A program made the translations under genes and the position numbers. The notes beneath the pieces were generated by a model. That model was given only the letters and a program-made list of their open reading frames with translations, searched no databases and was not told the DNA's origin. This document shows positions 41,603 to 51,049 of a stretch of 64,000 bases of DNA, in pieces (position 1 is the stretch's first letter; every line of letters begins with the position of its first letter). Source of the stretch: Paenibacillus sp. YPG26 (GTDB lineage Bacteria; Bacillota; Bacilli; Paenibacillales; Paenibacillaceae); contig NZ_CP084530.1 in NCBI RefSeq assembly GCF_023704175.1, positions 306,501 through 370,500 of the forward strand, read 5' to 3'.

Positions 41603-42730
41603 TTACTGCTGCTCCTTCTCCTTGTCACCGCCGAGTTGAATGCCCAGATGGCCGCTGTGGCCTGCCAGGTTCCCCCCAATATCAAAGCCTACGCCTTTGC
41701 CGCCGCCTAGATGAGCGTCGCTGTGAAAGCCTACGCCATGCTTGCCGCCTACCTTGCCGCCCACGTCATAGCCGACACCCTTGCCGATGCCAAGGTGTCC
41801 GCCGGCATGTGCGCCAATCCCGTGCTTGCCGCCCACATTGGCACCGGCATCAAAGGCAAGGCCTTGCTTCAGGCTTAAGTCTGCACCGGCATGAGCGCCG
41901 AGGCCGTAGGTGCTTCCGCCCAGATGCCCCGCAGCTGACGCGCCAACTCCCTGCAGACCGAGGTGGCCCTCGCCCTGAAGATCGAGTCCGTGGCTCCCGC
42001 CAATGTTGGCTCCCGTATCTACCTTAAGTCCTTGCGCGCCGCCGAGGCTGGCATCGGCATGGACGCCTACGCCGTAACCGCTGCCGCCCAAGTGCCCGCT
42101 GGCCTTAAGGCCCGCTCCCTTGCCGCCGCCTAGATGACCGGCGGTCTGTAGACCAACCCCGTGTTCGCCGCCGAGGCTCCCAGCCGCATCGAAGCCGAGC
42201 CCCTGCCCGCCGCCTACGTGGGCATCCGCATGGGCATCCAGCCCGTATTTACCGCCATACTGGGCTTTGGACTTCAGGTTCAGCTCGATATCTCTGGGGT
42301 TATTCTCCGGGTCTACAGTTCGGCCCTGGTGGTGTCCCCCGCCTTGGTGGTGTCCCCCGCCTTGATGATGTCCCCCGCCTTGATGGTGTCCGCCGCCCTG
42401 ATGGTGTCCGCCGCCCTGATGGTGTCCGCCACCTTGGTGGTGTCCGAACCCGCTTCCTTGGTGATATCCCGGAAATCCCCCGCCTGGGAAGTAACCCGGA
42501 TAGCCGAAATAAGGGGGAAACGAAGGATAAGGATAAGAATACGGATACGGATAAGCATAGGAGTAAGGATAAGGATAAGGATAAGGATATAGATAAGGAT
42601 TAGGGTAGGAGTATGGGTAGGGGGATGAGGATGAGGATGGGTAGACGGAACGGACATTCGGATATCTATTAGGGGAACATGGCGGATACGTCACCTGGGT
42701 ATTCAGGTTGGCACTCACATCTCTTGTCAT
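41603..42730 (-). CDS. Low-complexity Tyr-Pro / His-Gln-Gly / Gly-repeat protein, possible spore or cell-surface structural protein
   Basis: The 375-residue protein starts at ATG 42730 behind GGAGGG. Residues about 30-75 are a Tyr-Pro/Ser-Tyr repeat. Residues about 92-135 hold about seven copies of GHHQGG. From about 150 to 365, some sixteen units of about 13-14 residues alternate (for example GLDAHADAHVGGGQ, GVGLQTAGHLGGGK), each with a G-hydrophobic-G start and a GG end. There is no signal peptide or membrane helix. The Tyr-rich head recalls spore-coat proteins, and the His block suggests metal binding; both are inferences. I cannot name the family. Confidence 0.75.
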   Translation of the reverse strand: MTRDVSANLNTQVTYPPCSPNRYPNVRSVYPSSSSSPYPYSYPNPYLYPYPYPYPYSYAYPYPYSYPYPSFPPYFGYPGYFPGGGFPGYHQGSGFGHHQGGGHHQGGGHHQGGGHHQGGGHHQGGGHHQGGGHHQGRTVDPENNPRDIELNLKSKAQYGGKYGLDAHADAHVGGGQGLGFDAAGSLGGEHGVGLQTAGHLGGGKGAGLKASGHLGGSGYGVGVHADASLGGAQGLKVDTGANIGGSHGLDLQGEGHLGLQGVGASAAGHLGGSTYGLGAHAGADLSLKQGLAFDAGANVGGKHGIGAHAGGHLGIGKGVGYDVGGKVGGKHGVGFHSDAHLGGGKGVGFDIGGNLAGHSGHLGIQLGGDKEKEQQ

Positions 42731-42869
42731 TCAGAAGCCCTCCAATAATATTGATGATATAGCCTATTCACAAATGAGCAGGAATGACACCCGCTGAGGA
42801 ATTGAATGATAACCTTAAATCGGATACGATGCTGTATAGGACTAGATCAGTTAAGGAGCTGGAAAGCGA

Positions 42870-43106
42870 ATGGAAGTCTCAGAGCAGCAGGTTGCAGAGT
42901 GGATGGTTCAGGAGATCAGACACAGGGGCATCCTGCATCAGGAGGAAGCGACCCAATATATCCGGAGTTATTTCGGAGAACAATATGTATTTATAAATGA
43001 GAACCGCAATGTCTCGCTGTCCAAGGAAGTGAAGAAGGCGTTCCGCAAGCTGCATGGCGGCCGGGTAGCCTGGGATCGGGACGGGTTCTTCTGGGCATGG
43101 ACCTAA
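42870..43106 (+). CDS. Small conserved hypothetical protein (DUF6953-like)
   Basis: The 78-residue protein starts at ATG 42870, about eleven bases after AGGAG. VAEWMVQEIRHRGILHQEEA, FGEQYVFINENRNVSLSKEV and the Trp-rich ending VAWDRDGFFWAWT resemble a small Bacillales family that I remember as DUF6953, without having been able to check it. It has no membrane segment. Its function is unknown. The RNase H gene follows 52 bases downstream on the same strand. Confidence 0.7.
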   Translation: MEVSEQQVAEWMVQEIRHRGILHQEEATQYIRSYFGEQYVFINENRNVSLSKEVKKAFRKLHGGRVAWDRDGFFWAWT

Positions 43107-43158
43107 GGGTCACAGGACCGCAGGAAGATTGCATAATTAAGGAGAGAGAATAGAAGCT

Positions 43159-43848
43159 ATGGCGAGTCAGAAATATTATGTGGTATGGGAAGGCACAACT
43201 CCCGGGGTCTACGCAACGTGGGCGGAGTGTAAAGCTCAGGTCGATGCTTACAAGGATGCCAAGTACAAATCCTATCCTTCCAAGGCCGAGGCCGAGAAGG
43301 CTTACCAGGAAGGCTGGAAGAAGCACTGGGGCAAGTCAGCTTCGTCCGCGGGAGGCGGCCCAAGCGGGGGCAGGCAGAAGACTGCGAGCTCAGGCGCCTC
43401 GAAAGGGAAGGGCTCGGCAGCTGGAGCCTCCTCCAAGGACCAGATTGATTATGACAGCATCTCCGTGGATGTGGGCACAAAGGGCAATCCCGGGCCGATC
43501 GAATACCGGGGAGTGAGCACGCGGACAGGAGAAGTGATCTTTGAGCGGGGGCCAATCCCCAACGGAACGAACAACCTGGGCGAGTTTCTTGCGATTGTCC
43601 ATTCGCTGGCCTACTTGAAGCAGAAGGGCAGCAAGATGACAGTGTACAGCGACTCAAGAACCGCGCTCAAATGGGTCCGCGAGAAGCAGGTCGCGACGAC
43701 ACTTGCGCGCAATGAGTCCACCCGCGAGGTCTGGGATCTGGTTGACCGCGCGGTGGCCTGGCTGAGATCGAACAGCTATGATAACAAGCTGCTCAAGTGG
43801 GAGACTCAGGAGTGGGGCGAGATCAAGGCGGATTACGGGCGCAAGTAA
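43159..43848 (+). CDS. Ribonuclease H family protein with N-terminal viroplasmin domain
   Basis: The 229-residue protein begins with a caulimovirus-viroplasmin-type domain (KYYVVWEGTTPGVYATWAEC, then YKSYPSKAEAEKAY), which binds RNA-DNA hybrid in this family. A Gly/Ser/Lys-rich linker follows (about residues 60-92). The RNase H domain starts with SVDVGTKGNPGP (first Asp), continues with NNLGEFLAIVHSL (Glu) and VYSDSRTALKWV (Asp), and ends with EWGEIKADYGRK (Asp). It would cleave RNA in RNA-DNA hybrids. AAGGAGAGAG lies upstream of the ATG. Confidence 0.9.
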   Translation: MASQKYYVVWEGTTPGVYATWAECKAQVDAYKDAKYKSYPSKAEAEKAYQEGWKKHWGKSASSAGGGPSGGRQKTASSGASKGKGSAAGASSKDQIDYDSISVDVGTKGNPGPIEYRGVSTRTGEVIFERGPIPNGTNNLGEFLAIVHSLAYLKQKGSKMTVYSDSRTALKWVREKQVATTLARNESTREVWDLVDRAVAWLRSNSYDNKLLKWETQEWGEIKADYGRK

Positions 43849-43969
43849 GGCCGGGGTGGCGTGGCGTGGCTTTTTAGGCATAGGCAAGCTAATCTTCAAG
43901 CAGAGGTGTACGAAAGGCACCTGTCTATTTGAAGGGGAGCCTGCCCTAATCGCCAGCCTGTTCCGCTGC

Positions 43970-45472
43970 CTATAGCAGCGGGGTTGCGAATTTCACCTCC
44001 GGATAACGGTGATCCGGCCCTTTCATTAGGATTCCCCCTTGGTTCTTCAAATACATATCGAAGAAATCCAGCATATAGGCATGAATAATAGAGTTGGCTC
44101 TTCCGGGGGCAATTTCCCCTGTAATGCCCAGCAATTTGAATACCGGAGATACGAACTGTACATCGGTAAAATTAAGATGCTCCGTATCATCGAGATAGAG
44201 GACTTGGCCCCCTTCATCAGCTGTCCCGCGCATCCGTTCCAGCTCCAGCCTTTTATCTTCTGTGACTTGATCCTCCCATTCTCTTGTTGAGCCCATACGC
44301 TTAAGCTCCGCATCCGTGTAGTCGCGATTATCCAACACCCTTTTTAATCGATCGAAATAGCTGTCCGAGGTAATGAACAAAAACGGCTTTCGCAGAGCCT
44401 CTCTGTCACGCAGACGATACAGCCCTCCATCAAGGTCTATTCCAGCCGTGATTCGCGGATCGTAAGCAGCGTCATAGGCCGCCGCTCCGCCAATGGAATG
44501 ACCGAACACCCCGATATGACGGAGATCCATCCTGCCTTGGAGAAGACTTGGGATATTCCCCGATTGAATGAGCTCGAATTGATCCAGCACAAATGACACA
44601 TCGTCAGTCAAGACTTGTCCCAGCTTATCCCGGTTATCCCTTCCCGTCCGGTAATCATCGCCGGGGGAGAACAGCTCATCAGTTGTGTTGGTCGTGATCC
44701 GACCGTCCGGGAACTCGGTGGCAAATGTATTGTAGGTGTGGTCGATAACGGCCACGATATATCCATGACTCGCGAGATATTCGGCTTGCGAGGTATGGAG
44801 GAACCTGGAGGAACCATTGCCGGGATTCCCAAGGATTAGCGGGTATGAGGTCTGTGCCGAAGAGACTGCGGCCTCCGAATAAGCATGACTGGATACGTAC
44901 TTCAGGTGCTGGAAAGTAAACCCGGGAAGGCCATAGGCCGAAGCCATATCACGTAAGATGCGGGTATCTGGTATAAAGGGAGCGTGCCTGCCTGTGCCAG
45001 CTTGAGCTGGATACCATACTTGAACCATCAGTTCCCTTTTACCTTGTCTAGACTCGCCGAAGGTCTCTTTCCTATTGGGATCCACGAAATGGAAAGCCTG
45101 CGTGCCTACCTTAAATTTGCCTGTCGGTTCGGGTAATTTGAATACAGGAAAGGCATACATGAGACCCGCCGTTACGACCAGCATGACCGCTATAGCAGCA
45201 TAAGCTGAACCCAGAAGGAATCGCGGGGCTTTTGCTGGTCCAGTTCTTCTAATACAGCTATAACCTGCAACGGCTGCACTAACGATTGTCATGGCATACG
45301 GGAAAAACAGCTGAATTCGGTACCCTTCCACCGCCCAGTGAATCACTAGTACCAGTAGGGCGAGCCCGCTCGCCATGAATACCGGAATTCTACTTTGTCC
45401 TCTTTTTAATAGGACGGTCAGTGCTAACAAGCCGGTGTTTGCCAAAATAAGCAGAAGTTCAAACAGCCTCAT
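43970..45472 (-). CDS. Membrane-anchored alpha/beta hydrolase, PAF-acetylhydrolase-like
   Basis: The 500-residue protein has four hydrophobic helices in its first 125 residues and then a hydrolase domain. VQVWYPAQAG, the oxyanion-side LILGNPGNGSS, the nucleophile elbow GVFGHSIGGAA (Ser326) and the late DTEHLNFTDVQF (His) match platelet-activating-factor acetylhydrolase-like enzymes, called plasma/intracellular isoform II family. The active site probably faces outward. The substrate is likely a short-chain ester or lipid. The stop codon lies inside a small perfect hairpin (43963-43981). Confidence 0.85.
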   Translation of the reverse strand: MRLFELLLILANTGLLALTVLLKRGQSRIPVFMASGLALLVLVIHWAVEGYRIQLFFPYAMTIVSAAVAGYSCIRRTGPAKAPRFLLGSAYAAIAVMLVVTAGLMYAFPVFKLPEPTGKFKVGTQAFHFVDPNRKETFGESRQGKRELMVQVWYPAQAGTGRHAPFIPDTRILRDMASAYGLPGFTFQHLKYVSSHAYSEAAVSSAQTSYPLILGNPGNGSSRFLHTSQAEYLASHGYIVAVIDHTYNTFATEFPDGRITTNTTDELFSPGDDYRTGRDNRDKLGQVLTDDVSFVLDQFELIQSGNIPSLLQGRMDLRHIGVFGHSIGGAAAYDAAYDPRITAGIDLDGGLYRLRDREALRKPFLFITSDSYFDRLKRVLDNRDYTDAELKRMGSTREWEDQVTEDKRLELERMRGTADEGGQVLYLDDTEHLNFTDVQFVSPVFKLLGITGEIAPGRANSIIHAYMLDFFDMYLKNQGGILMKGPDHRYPEVKFATPLL

Positions 45473-45595
45473 CCTGATTCTCCTTTTTAGACATCACTTT
45501 TTGATATGATCCCATCTTATTCCCTCAGGTTTGGCCCAAGCTATCGATTTGCCTTTCATCTACCTTACAATTTTGTAATTTGACTAGGAAATAAT

Positions 45596-45625
45596 TTACT
45601 GTTATCTGCATAATTATTCTATAAT
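45596..45625 (+). promoter_or_regulatory. Candidate promoter of the eight-repeat stalk protein gene
   Basis: TTACTG (45596-45601) and TATAAT (45620-45625) are 18 bases apart, about 105 bases before the ATG. The flanks are AT-rich. Confidence 0.5.
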
Positions 45626-45730
45626 TGATAGAGTGGCAAATAAATTTCCCTATAGAGGAAACTTTTAACAACGGCCTGCGTCCAATATAAGCGAACAAGC
45701 AACTATAGGCTTTGATAGAGGAGGATACAT

Positions 45731-48700
45731 ATGAAAAGGGTCGTTTCTCTGCTTACGACTATGGCTTTAATTACTTCATTATCTTGGCAGACTCAGGCTA
45801 GCGGGGCTTCACCCATCCGTATCTATATGAACGGAATCAAATTAGCCGTAGATCAGGCGCCGATTGAGCAGCAGGGGCGCGTTCTGCTTCCGCTCCGGGC
45901 TATCTTCGAAGCACTGGATGCCACTGTAGTCTGGAACGCCAAGACGGGCGTGATTACAGCCAAGAAAGAGGGCACCACGGTTACCCTTAAGGTGGGCTCG
46001 AAATCAGCAACTATTAACAATCAGAAGGTAACCTTGGATGTGCCTGCCCAGGAGATAAAGGGCCGTACACTGGTACCGGTAAGGTTCGTAAGCACGGCGC
46101 TGGGAGCCAATGTGGATTGGAAAGCATCTGCACGCAGTGTGTACGTGAAGTCGGATCATACAACCGATCCGGGACAGTCCGGGTTAAGTCCAGTGGCGTA
46201 TGTCACTCCAAGGATTATAAGTCAGTACGGGGATGGCCGGGATCTGAATGTCAGCTTCTCCAAATCAGCGAATGAGTCCCAGGTGAATCAATATCGCGTG
46301 CTTATAGTCAAATCAAGCAAATCAGGCGGGTTTGGCGAGACTGCGGCGAGGCAGGTATCCTCAGCGAACTATACAGCCGTAGGGCTTCAAGGGTCAGATC
46401 GCTCAGTGAATCTATCCTCCCAGGCCCGGGATACGGACGGGGAGCTGCTTCGCTCCGGTCTTTCCTATAACGTGTATGTCCTAACGGTCGGCAGCAATGG
46501 ACACAGTGTTCTCTCCGGAGCATCCTCGGCTGTAACCTTGGGATCGGGCAGCGCCGCAACGTCTGTTAAGGGTACGGACATTGCCGATTACGGAGATGGA
46601 AGAGACTTGTCCGTCAGCTTCACCAAAGCACAGAGTGAATCCAATATTGCGAATTACCGGATTTTTGCCGTGAAGACCAAGGACGCGGGCAGCTTCAATC
46701 TGTCCTCGGCCAGCAGCGTGGCAGCATCGAACTATACTACCGTGAGTAAGACGGGGGCTTCGACTCTCAGCGCTGTACTGGGCTCCTCGGCCAGAGACAC
46801 ATCGGGTGAGTATCTCAGGAACGGAGTCTCTTATACCCTTTATGTCATGTCGGTCAGCAGCAACCTGAGTACCGCCTCCCATCAGTTATCTGCAGGATCG
46901 CCGGCGATTACGTTGAACAGCGGGACGGTTACGGCTCCGTATATTACGGCTGTAAGCGACATCAGTGACTACAGCGATGGACGCGACGTGAGAATCAGCT
47001 TCAACAAGGTCTCCGACGAATCCCGTATTAGCGGATACCGGGTATTTGCGGTCAGGGAGCAGAACGCCTCCAGCTTCACCCTGTCCTCTGCCAAGGCTTT
47101 ATCCAGCAGCTACTACACTACCATTAACAAAAGCGGATACAATATCAGCCAGCAGCTGAATTCCAATTCCAGAGATGTGAATGGCTCTCTTCTTACGAAC
47201 GGGGTAGCCTACCGTTTCTTCGTTATGGCTGTAGGCACAGGAAGCTACTCGGGTACGGATACTCTGTCCTCGATGTCTTCCTCTCTCACCTTGTGGAATA
47301 ACACCAATGTGAACGCCGTTACGGGGTTAAGTGTTAGTGATGTGTCGGATTACAATGACGGGCGTGACCTGAGGGTGTCCTTTGCCCGGGCGGGCAGCGA
47401 GTCCAATATCAGCCACTACCGCATCTTTGTCGTCAGAAGCAATGTTGCAGGGAGCTTTAATCTGTCTGCGGCAAATAACTTGTCCAGCAGCTATTACACG
47501 TATGTAAGCAAGACGGGCTTCAATATTAATCAGGTACTGCCTAGTGAGGCTAGAGACACGGACGGGTACCCGATTCGTAACGGGATTAGCTACCGCGTCT
47601 TTGTCCTTTCTGTTGGAACCAGCGGTTATGCGGGCAGCAACGCTTTATCCAGCTATTCTTCCGCCATTATTCTGAATGACAATCTGAATGTCAGTCCCGT
47701 CACAGGTGTCAGTGCGGCGGATGTGAATAACAACAATAACGGCACCGATTTAAGGATTAACTTTAACAGAATCAGTGATGAATCTACGATTTCGCATTAC
47801 CGTGTATTTGTCGTGAACAATGCTTCCGCCGGCAGCTTCAACCTGTCTAGTGCTCTGACCAGCAGCTACTACACGCAGGTGAACAAGACAGGGTCCAATC
47901 TGAGTCAGATTCTGGCTGCCGGAACCAGGGATACGAACGGCAATCTGATTCAAAATGGAACAGCTTACCGGGTATTTGTACTCTCGGTGGGAGGAGGCTA
48001 CTACGCCGGCAGTAACGCGCTGTCTTCCGCTTCACCTGTAATTACGCTGGCCAACACGAGCAGTGTAGGAGCAGTGACGGACGTTACCGCCGTAGACACC
48101 AAGGATTACGGGGATGCTCGTGATCTAAAGGTAACCTTTAGCAAAGCACCGGATGAGACGGCACTTACGGAATATCGTATCTTTGTGGTCAAGAGCGAGT
48201 ATGCCGGGAACTTTACGAAGACGGAGGCGAACTCGAATACCAATTACACCTCTGTAGGCAAGACAGGAGCCGCAATAACCAAGAGCCTTGCCTCGGGAGC
48301 CAAAGACACAGACGGGAACACGATTCGCAGCGGCATCAGCTACAGAGTGTTCGTCCTGTCTGTTGGCAATGGAACCAGCGCGCTCTCTGCCAGCTCCCAG
48401 CCTGTGACACTCACGGTTAACACCAAGGTTGAACCGGCAGCCAACGTCACGGCTGCCGTGTATAAGGACGGAGCGGGGAAGGCCACGGGGGTTGGGGTAA
48501 CCTTCAATCTCTCGGCAACCCCTTCGAATGTCAAGGAATACAGAGTTTTTGTAGTCCCTTCAGGTTCGGGAACGTTTGATTTGGCGGCTGCCAATGACAA
48601 CCCGAACTTTACGAAGAACGTCAGCGGGCAGCTCACGATCCCGATCACATCGAAGGATACATCCACCAATCCCATTTCTGCAGGGAAATATAAGGTGTAT

Positions 48701-49141
48701 GTTCTGACAGTGTCCTCACTCCCGGAGGTACCTAATGTACTGTCTGCTCCATCGGCCGAAATAACTGTCGGGGAGCCGCCTTCTGTGGAGCCTCCTGCCG
48801 CGGAGCCGGTGTCTGTTAAGCCCGTCACCGGCGTTACGGCCAGCCTGGATCCATCCAAGCCCAAGCAGATTGCTGTCACCTACACAGAGCCGACCGACAC
48901 CCATATTGCATCGTATACAGTGGCTTTGGTGCCTGAAGGGGAGACCAACGTGACGGCAGCTAACGTAGCGGCAAAGTCAGCCGCAAGCCAGAACGTGAGC
49001 AAGGAAGCCGCTGCTGTACTGGATGCGGCCGCGGCCCCTGCAGGAACCTACAAAGTGTATGTTCTGTCCAAGGCTAATGGAACAACCGCTACAGTAGACG
49101 CCCTGTCGGCGCCTTCCACCAGCATATCAATCGGACAGTAA
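45731..49141 (+). CDS. Large secreted protein: stalk domain plus eight beta-sandwich-like repeats
   Basis: The 1136-residue protein starts at ATG 45731 behind GATAGAGGAGG and has a signal peptide ending near SGA. Residues about 28-140 are a copper-amine-oxidase-N stalk domain (VLLPLRAIFEALDA and TLVPVRFVSTALGA). About eight repeats of roughly 120 residues follow. Each contains a DxxDYxDGRDLxVSFxKxxxES segment, an xxYRVFVVK strand, RDTDGxxIRNGxSYRVFVLS, and a Ser/Ala-rich end. The pattern resembles fibronectin-III-like surface repeats. The last two repeats are most diverged. There is no LPXTG or SLH anchor. It is probably an exported adhesin or matrix protein. Confidence 0.82.
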   Translation: MKRVVSLLTTMALITSLSWQTQASGASPIRIYMNGIKLAVDQAPIEQQGRVLLPLRAIFEALDATVVWNAKTGVITAKKEGTTVTLKVGSKSATINNQKVTLDVPAQEIKGRTLVPVRFVSTALGANVDWKASARSVYVKSDHTTDPGQSGLSPVAYVTPRIISQYGDGRDLNVSFSKSANESQVNQYRVLIVKSSKSGGFGETAARQVSSANYTAVGLQGSDRSVNLSSQARDTDGELLRSGLSYNVYVLTVGSNGHSVLSGASSAVTLGSGSAATSVKGTDIADYGDGRDLSVSFTKAQSESNIANYRIFAVKTKDAGSFNLSSASSVAASNYTTVSKTGASTLSAVLGSSARDTSGEYLRNGVSYTLYVMSVSSNLSTASHQLSAGSPAITLNSGTVTAPYITAVSDISDYSDGRDVRISFNKVSDESRISGYRVFAVREQNASSFTLSSAKALSSSYYTTINKSGYNISQQLNSNSRDVNGSLLTNGVAYRFFVMAVGTGSYSGTDTLSSMSSSLTLWNNTNVNAVTGLSVSDVSDYNDGRDLRVSFARAGSESNISHYRIFVVRSNVAGSFNLSAANNLSSSYYTYVSKTGFNINQVLPSEARDTDGYPIRNGISYRVFVLSVGTSGYAGSNALSSYSSAIILNDNLNVSPVTGVSAADVNNNNNGTDLRINFNRISDESTISHYRVFVVNNASAGSFNLSSALTSSYYTQVNKTGSNLSQILAAGTRDTNGNLIQNGTAYRVFVLSVGGGYYAGSNALSSASPVITLANTSSVGAVTDVTAVDTKDYGDARDLKVTFSKAPDETALTEYRIFVVKSEYAGNFTKTEANSNTNYTSVGKTGAAITKSLASGAKDTDGNTIRSGISYRVFVLSVGNGTSALSASSQPVTLTVNTKVEPAANVTAAVYKDGAGKATGVGVTFNLSATPSNVKEYRVFVVPSGSGTFDLAAANDNPNFTKNVSGQLTIPITSKDTSTNPISAGKYKVYVLTVSSLPEVPNVLSAPSAEITVGEPPSVEPPAAEPVSVKPVTGVTASLDPSKPKQIAVTYTEPTDTHIASYTVALVPEGETNVTAANVAAKSAASQNVSKEAAAVLDAAAAPAGTYKVYVLSKANGTTATVDALSAPSTSISIGQ

Positions 49142-49438
49142 TCCAATCCGAGGCTGCCATGGCATTCGTGCCGGGCAGCCTCTTTTTGATACTTATATTC
49201 TTTGCGGATGTACCACCACTCTCCCACCCCGCACCTGAGTGAGGATCATGCCATTCTCGTGACCGATTCCATGCGTATGCCCAATCTGGAATTCCGCTGG
49301 GCGGTCAACACAGGTGTCTGCAGTACCCAGAAACTGGACTTTGGTCTAGGAAGAATCTTCCCTCAAGATGGAGGTTACAGAATTCCATTCGTGTTATCCT
49401 GATAACAGATCATAATGGTTAGAGGGGTGCTACATAAC

Positions 49439-49945
49439 ATGAATACCAAATCGATTTTCGGACCTGTCTTTATTCTGCTGGGAACGTACTTATTTCTGAA
49501 TAAGACGGGTTCAATGGGGCCGGGGACTATTTTTGAATATTTCTGGCCTACGCTGTTCGTCATTCCGCTGGGCCTCTTGATGCACTGGCTGTACTTCTCC
49601 ATGACGGAACGCAGAGGCGTAGGCCTGCTCGTTCCGGGAGGAATCCTGTTCACGGCGGGACTGGTATGCCAGCTGGCTACACTGTTCGACAGCTGGGGTA
49701 CGATGTGGCCGGGCTTCATTCTAGCCCCCGCGGTGGGTCTGTTCGAGCTCTACTGGTTCGGCAGCCGTAATAAATGGCTGCTCATTCCGATCAACATCCT
49801 CACCGTGATCTCGCTTCTGTTCTTCGCCGTATTCTCCATTGGTTCTATGCTGAGCCACATGGTGCTGGGTCAGCCGCTGATGGCTTTTGTGCTGATTCTT
49901 GCCGGGGCCGTTCTGATGTTGTCTCCGAAGAAGAAGGAATTTTAA
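49439..49945 (+). CDS. Small integral membrane protein
   Basis: The start chosen is ATG 49439, after GAGGGGTG; ATG 49415 upstream is also in frame. The 168-residue product has about five membrane helices (about residues 5-20, 27-48, 58-77, 86-104 and 115-160, the last as two). PGTIFEYFWPTLFVIPLGLL resembles the membrane modules (LiaF-TM/DUF5668-like) found in Bacillales, but the match is only by eye. It ends at a strong terminator. Confidence 0.7.
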   Translation: MNTKSIFGPVFILLGTYLFLNKTGSMGPGTIFEYFWPTLFVIPLGLLMHWLYFSMTERRGVGLLVPGGILFTAGLVCQLATLFDSWGTMWPGFILAPAVGLFELYWFGSRNKWLLIPINILTVISLLFFAVFSIGSMLSHMVLGQPLMAFVLILAGAVLMLSPKKKEF

Positions 49946-49949
49946 TCAA

Positions 49950-49998
49950 GCTGATAACGCCCGGGGTTCTCGCTGAGACCCGGGCGTTATCTTTTGCG
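49950..49998 (+). terminator. Rho-independent terminator
   Basis: GATAACGCCCGGG pairs exactly with CCCGGGCGTTATC around TTCTCGCTGAGA, followed by TTTT. Confidence 0.88.
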
Positions 49999-50185
49999 GA
50001 GGAAGGCGGTCCGGGCTTGTCGATCTTGCTTAGCAAATGGAAGGACTGACAGCGAAATATCTAGGGAGTTGGGATTAATTAGCCTGTACCCTTGCTTCTA
50101 TTGGACTATACCCATGCAGCACCGAATCAGGTATGCTAAATGCAAATTGCCAAAATTGGCATATTTCCTCAAAAGGAGTGTTCTC

Positions 50186-50857
50186 ATGAAGAAGAAGTGG
50201 ATTGCAACCGGTGCCGCTGCTATTTTGCTGCTAAGTACCTCTGCCGGTGTATATGCGGGCGCGAATCTACAGCAGATTAAGGCTTTTCTCGATCCATCCA
50301 TCAAGTTCCAGGTGAATGGGAGGCCGTTCCAGCCTCAGAATGACAAAGGGGCAGCTTTGGCACCCATTACGTACAATGGAAGTACATACCTTCCGGTTCG
50401 TGCCATTTCTAACGCTCTGGGCGTAGCGATTGATTATAGCGGCAAGACGAATACGATCTTTCTGGGCGAGAAGCTGGAAGGCGTTCCGATCGCCGACAGT
50501 GCTGGCGGAGACTTCCGGACTAAAGATCCCCAGTTAACCACCTATAACGGCAAGGATTATAAATATGTGTTCTTCAACAACTCATCAGGCAGACGTTCCA
50601 GTGGATTCATGCTCTATCCAAAAGGAAAGTACCAGAAGCTGTATTTCCAAACCGCGGCAGTCGGCAAGGATATTGAGGAGTTCTTTATAAGTGACAGCGA
50701 TACAGATACGAAGCTGAAGATTGATAAAATTAATGTAGCCGATGGAATGAAGACCTATGAGATCGATATCAGCGGCGTTGAAGCCCTATATGTACACGCA
50801 AAACTACAAGAAGGCGGGAACTGGTTCGTTCCACTGACGACCTCCTACTATAAGTAA
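50186..50857 (+). CDS. Secreted copper-amine-oxidase-N (stalk) domain protein
   Basis: The start is ATG 50186 behind AAAAGGAG; the frame is open further upstream without a site. The 223-residue product has a signal peptide (MKKKWIATGAAAILLLSTSA, cleavage near VYA-GA). One stalk motif follows at about residues 30-95 (ITYNGSTYLPVRAISNALGV and KTNTIFLGEKLEG). The second half is a beta-rich domain (LYFQTAAVGKDIEEFFISDS, then DISGVEALYVHAKLQEGG) that resembles NPCBM/carbohydrate-binding-like folds. It is probably exported and binds a surface ligand. Confidence 0.82.
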   Translation: MKKKWIATGAAAILLLSTSAGVYAGANLQQIKAFLDPSIKFQVNGRPFQPQNDKGAALAPITYNGSTYLPVRAISNALGVAIDYSGKTNTIFLGEKLEGVPIADSAGGDFRTKDPQLTTYNGKDYKYVFFNNSSGRRSSGFMLYPKGKYQKLYFQTAAVGKDIEEFFISDSDTDTKLKIDKINVADGMKTYEIDISGVEALYVHAKLQEGGNWFVPLTTSYYK

Positions 50858-50889
50858 GCAGTACGCTTACTATGACCAAGCAGTAGACC

Positions 50890-50936
50890 AGACAAGCTGA
50901 AGCCAGGATTTATGGGCATCGGCTTGTCTTTGTTAA
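50890..50936 (+). terminator. Rho-independent terminator
   Basis: AGACAAGC (50890-50897) pairs with GCTTGTCT (50922-50929), followed by TTGTT. Confidence 0.65.
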
Positions 50937-50983
50937 AGTGGAAATTCTATAAAAAACAAACCTTGAATCATAAAATTTCCAAC

Positions 50984-51012
50984 TTGATGTAAGCGCTATT
51001 ATGCATGATAAT
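50984..51012 (+). promoter_or_regulatory. Promoter with an embedded CcpA cre-like site
   Basis: TTGATG (50984-50989) and GATAAT (51007-51012) are 17 bases apart. TGTAAGCGCTATTA (50988-51001) in the spacer matches the cre consensus TGWAANCGNTNWCA except at one position. CcpA binding there would block RNA polymerase, giving glucose repression of the solute-binding/two-component operon. Confidence 0.6.
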
Positions 51013-51049
51013 TAAGTTATCTTTCTACACATTACAGGGGGCGGGACTG

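Noticed and set aside
42161..42592. Plus-strand open frame with repeats opposite the Gly/His-repeat gene
   Set aside because: The repeats are the shadow of the minus-strand repeats; the minus strand has the ribosome binding site and terminator.
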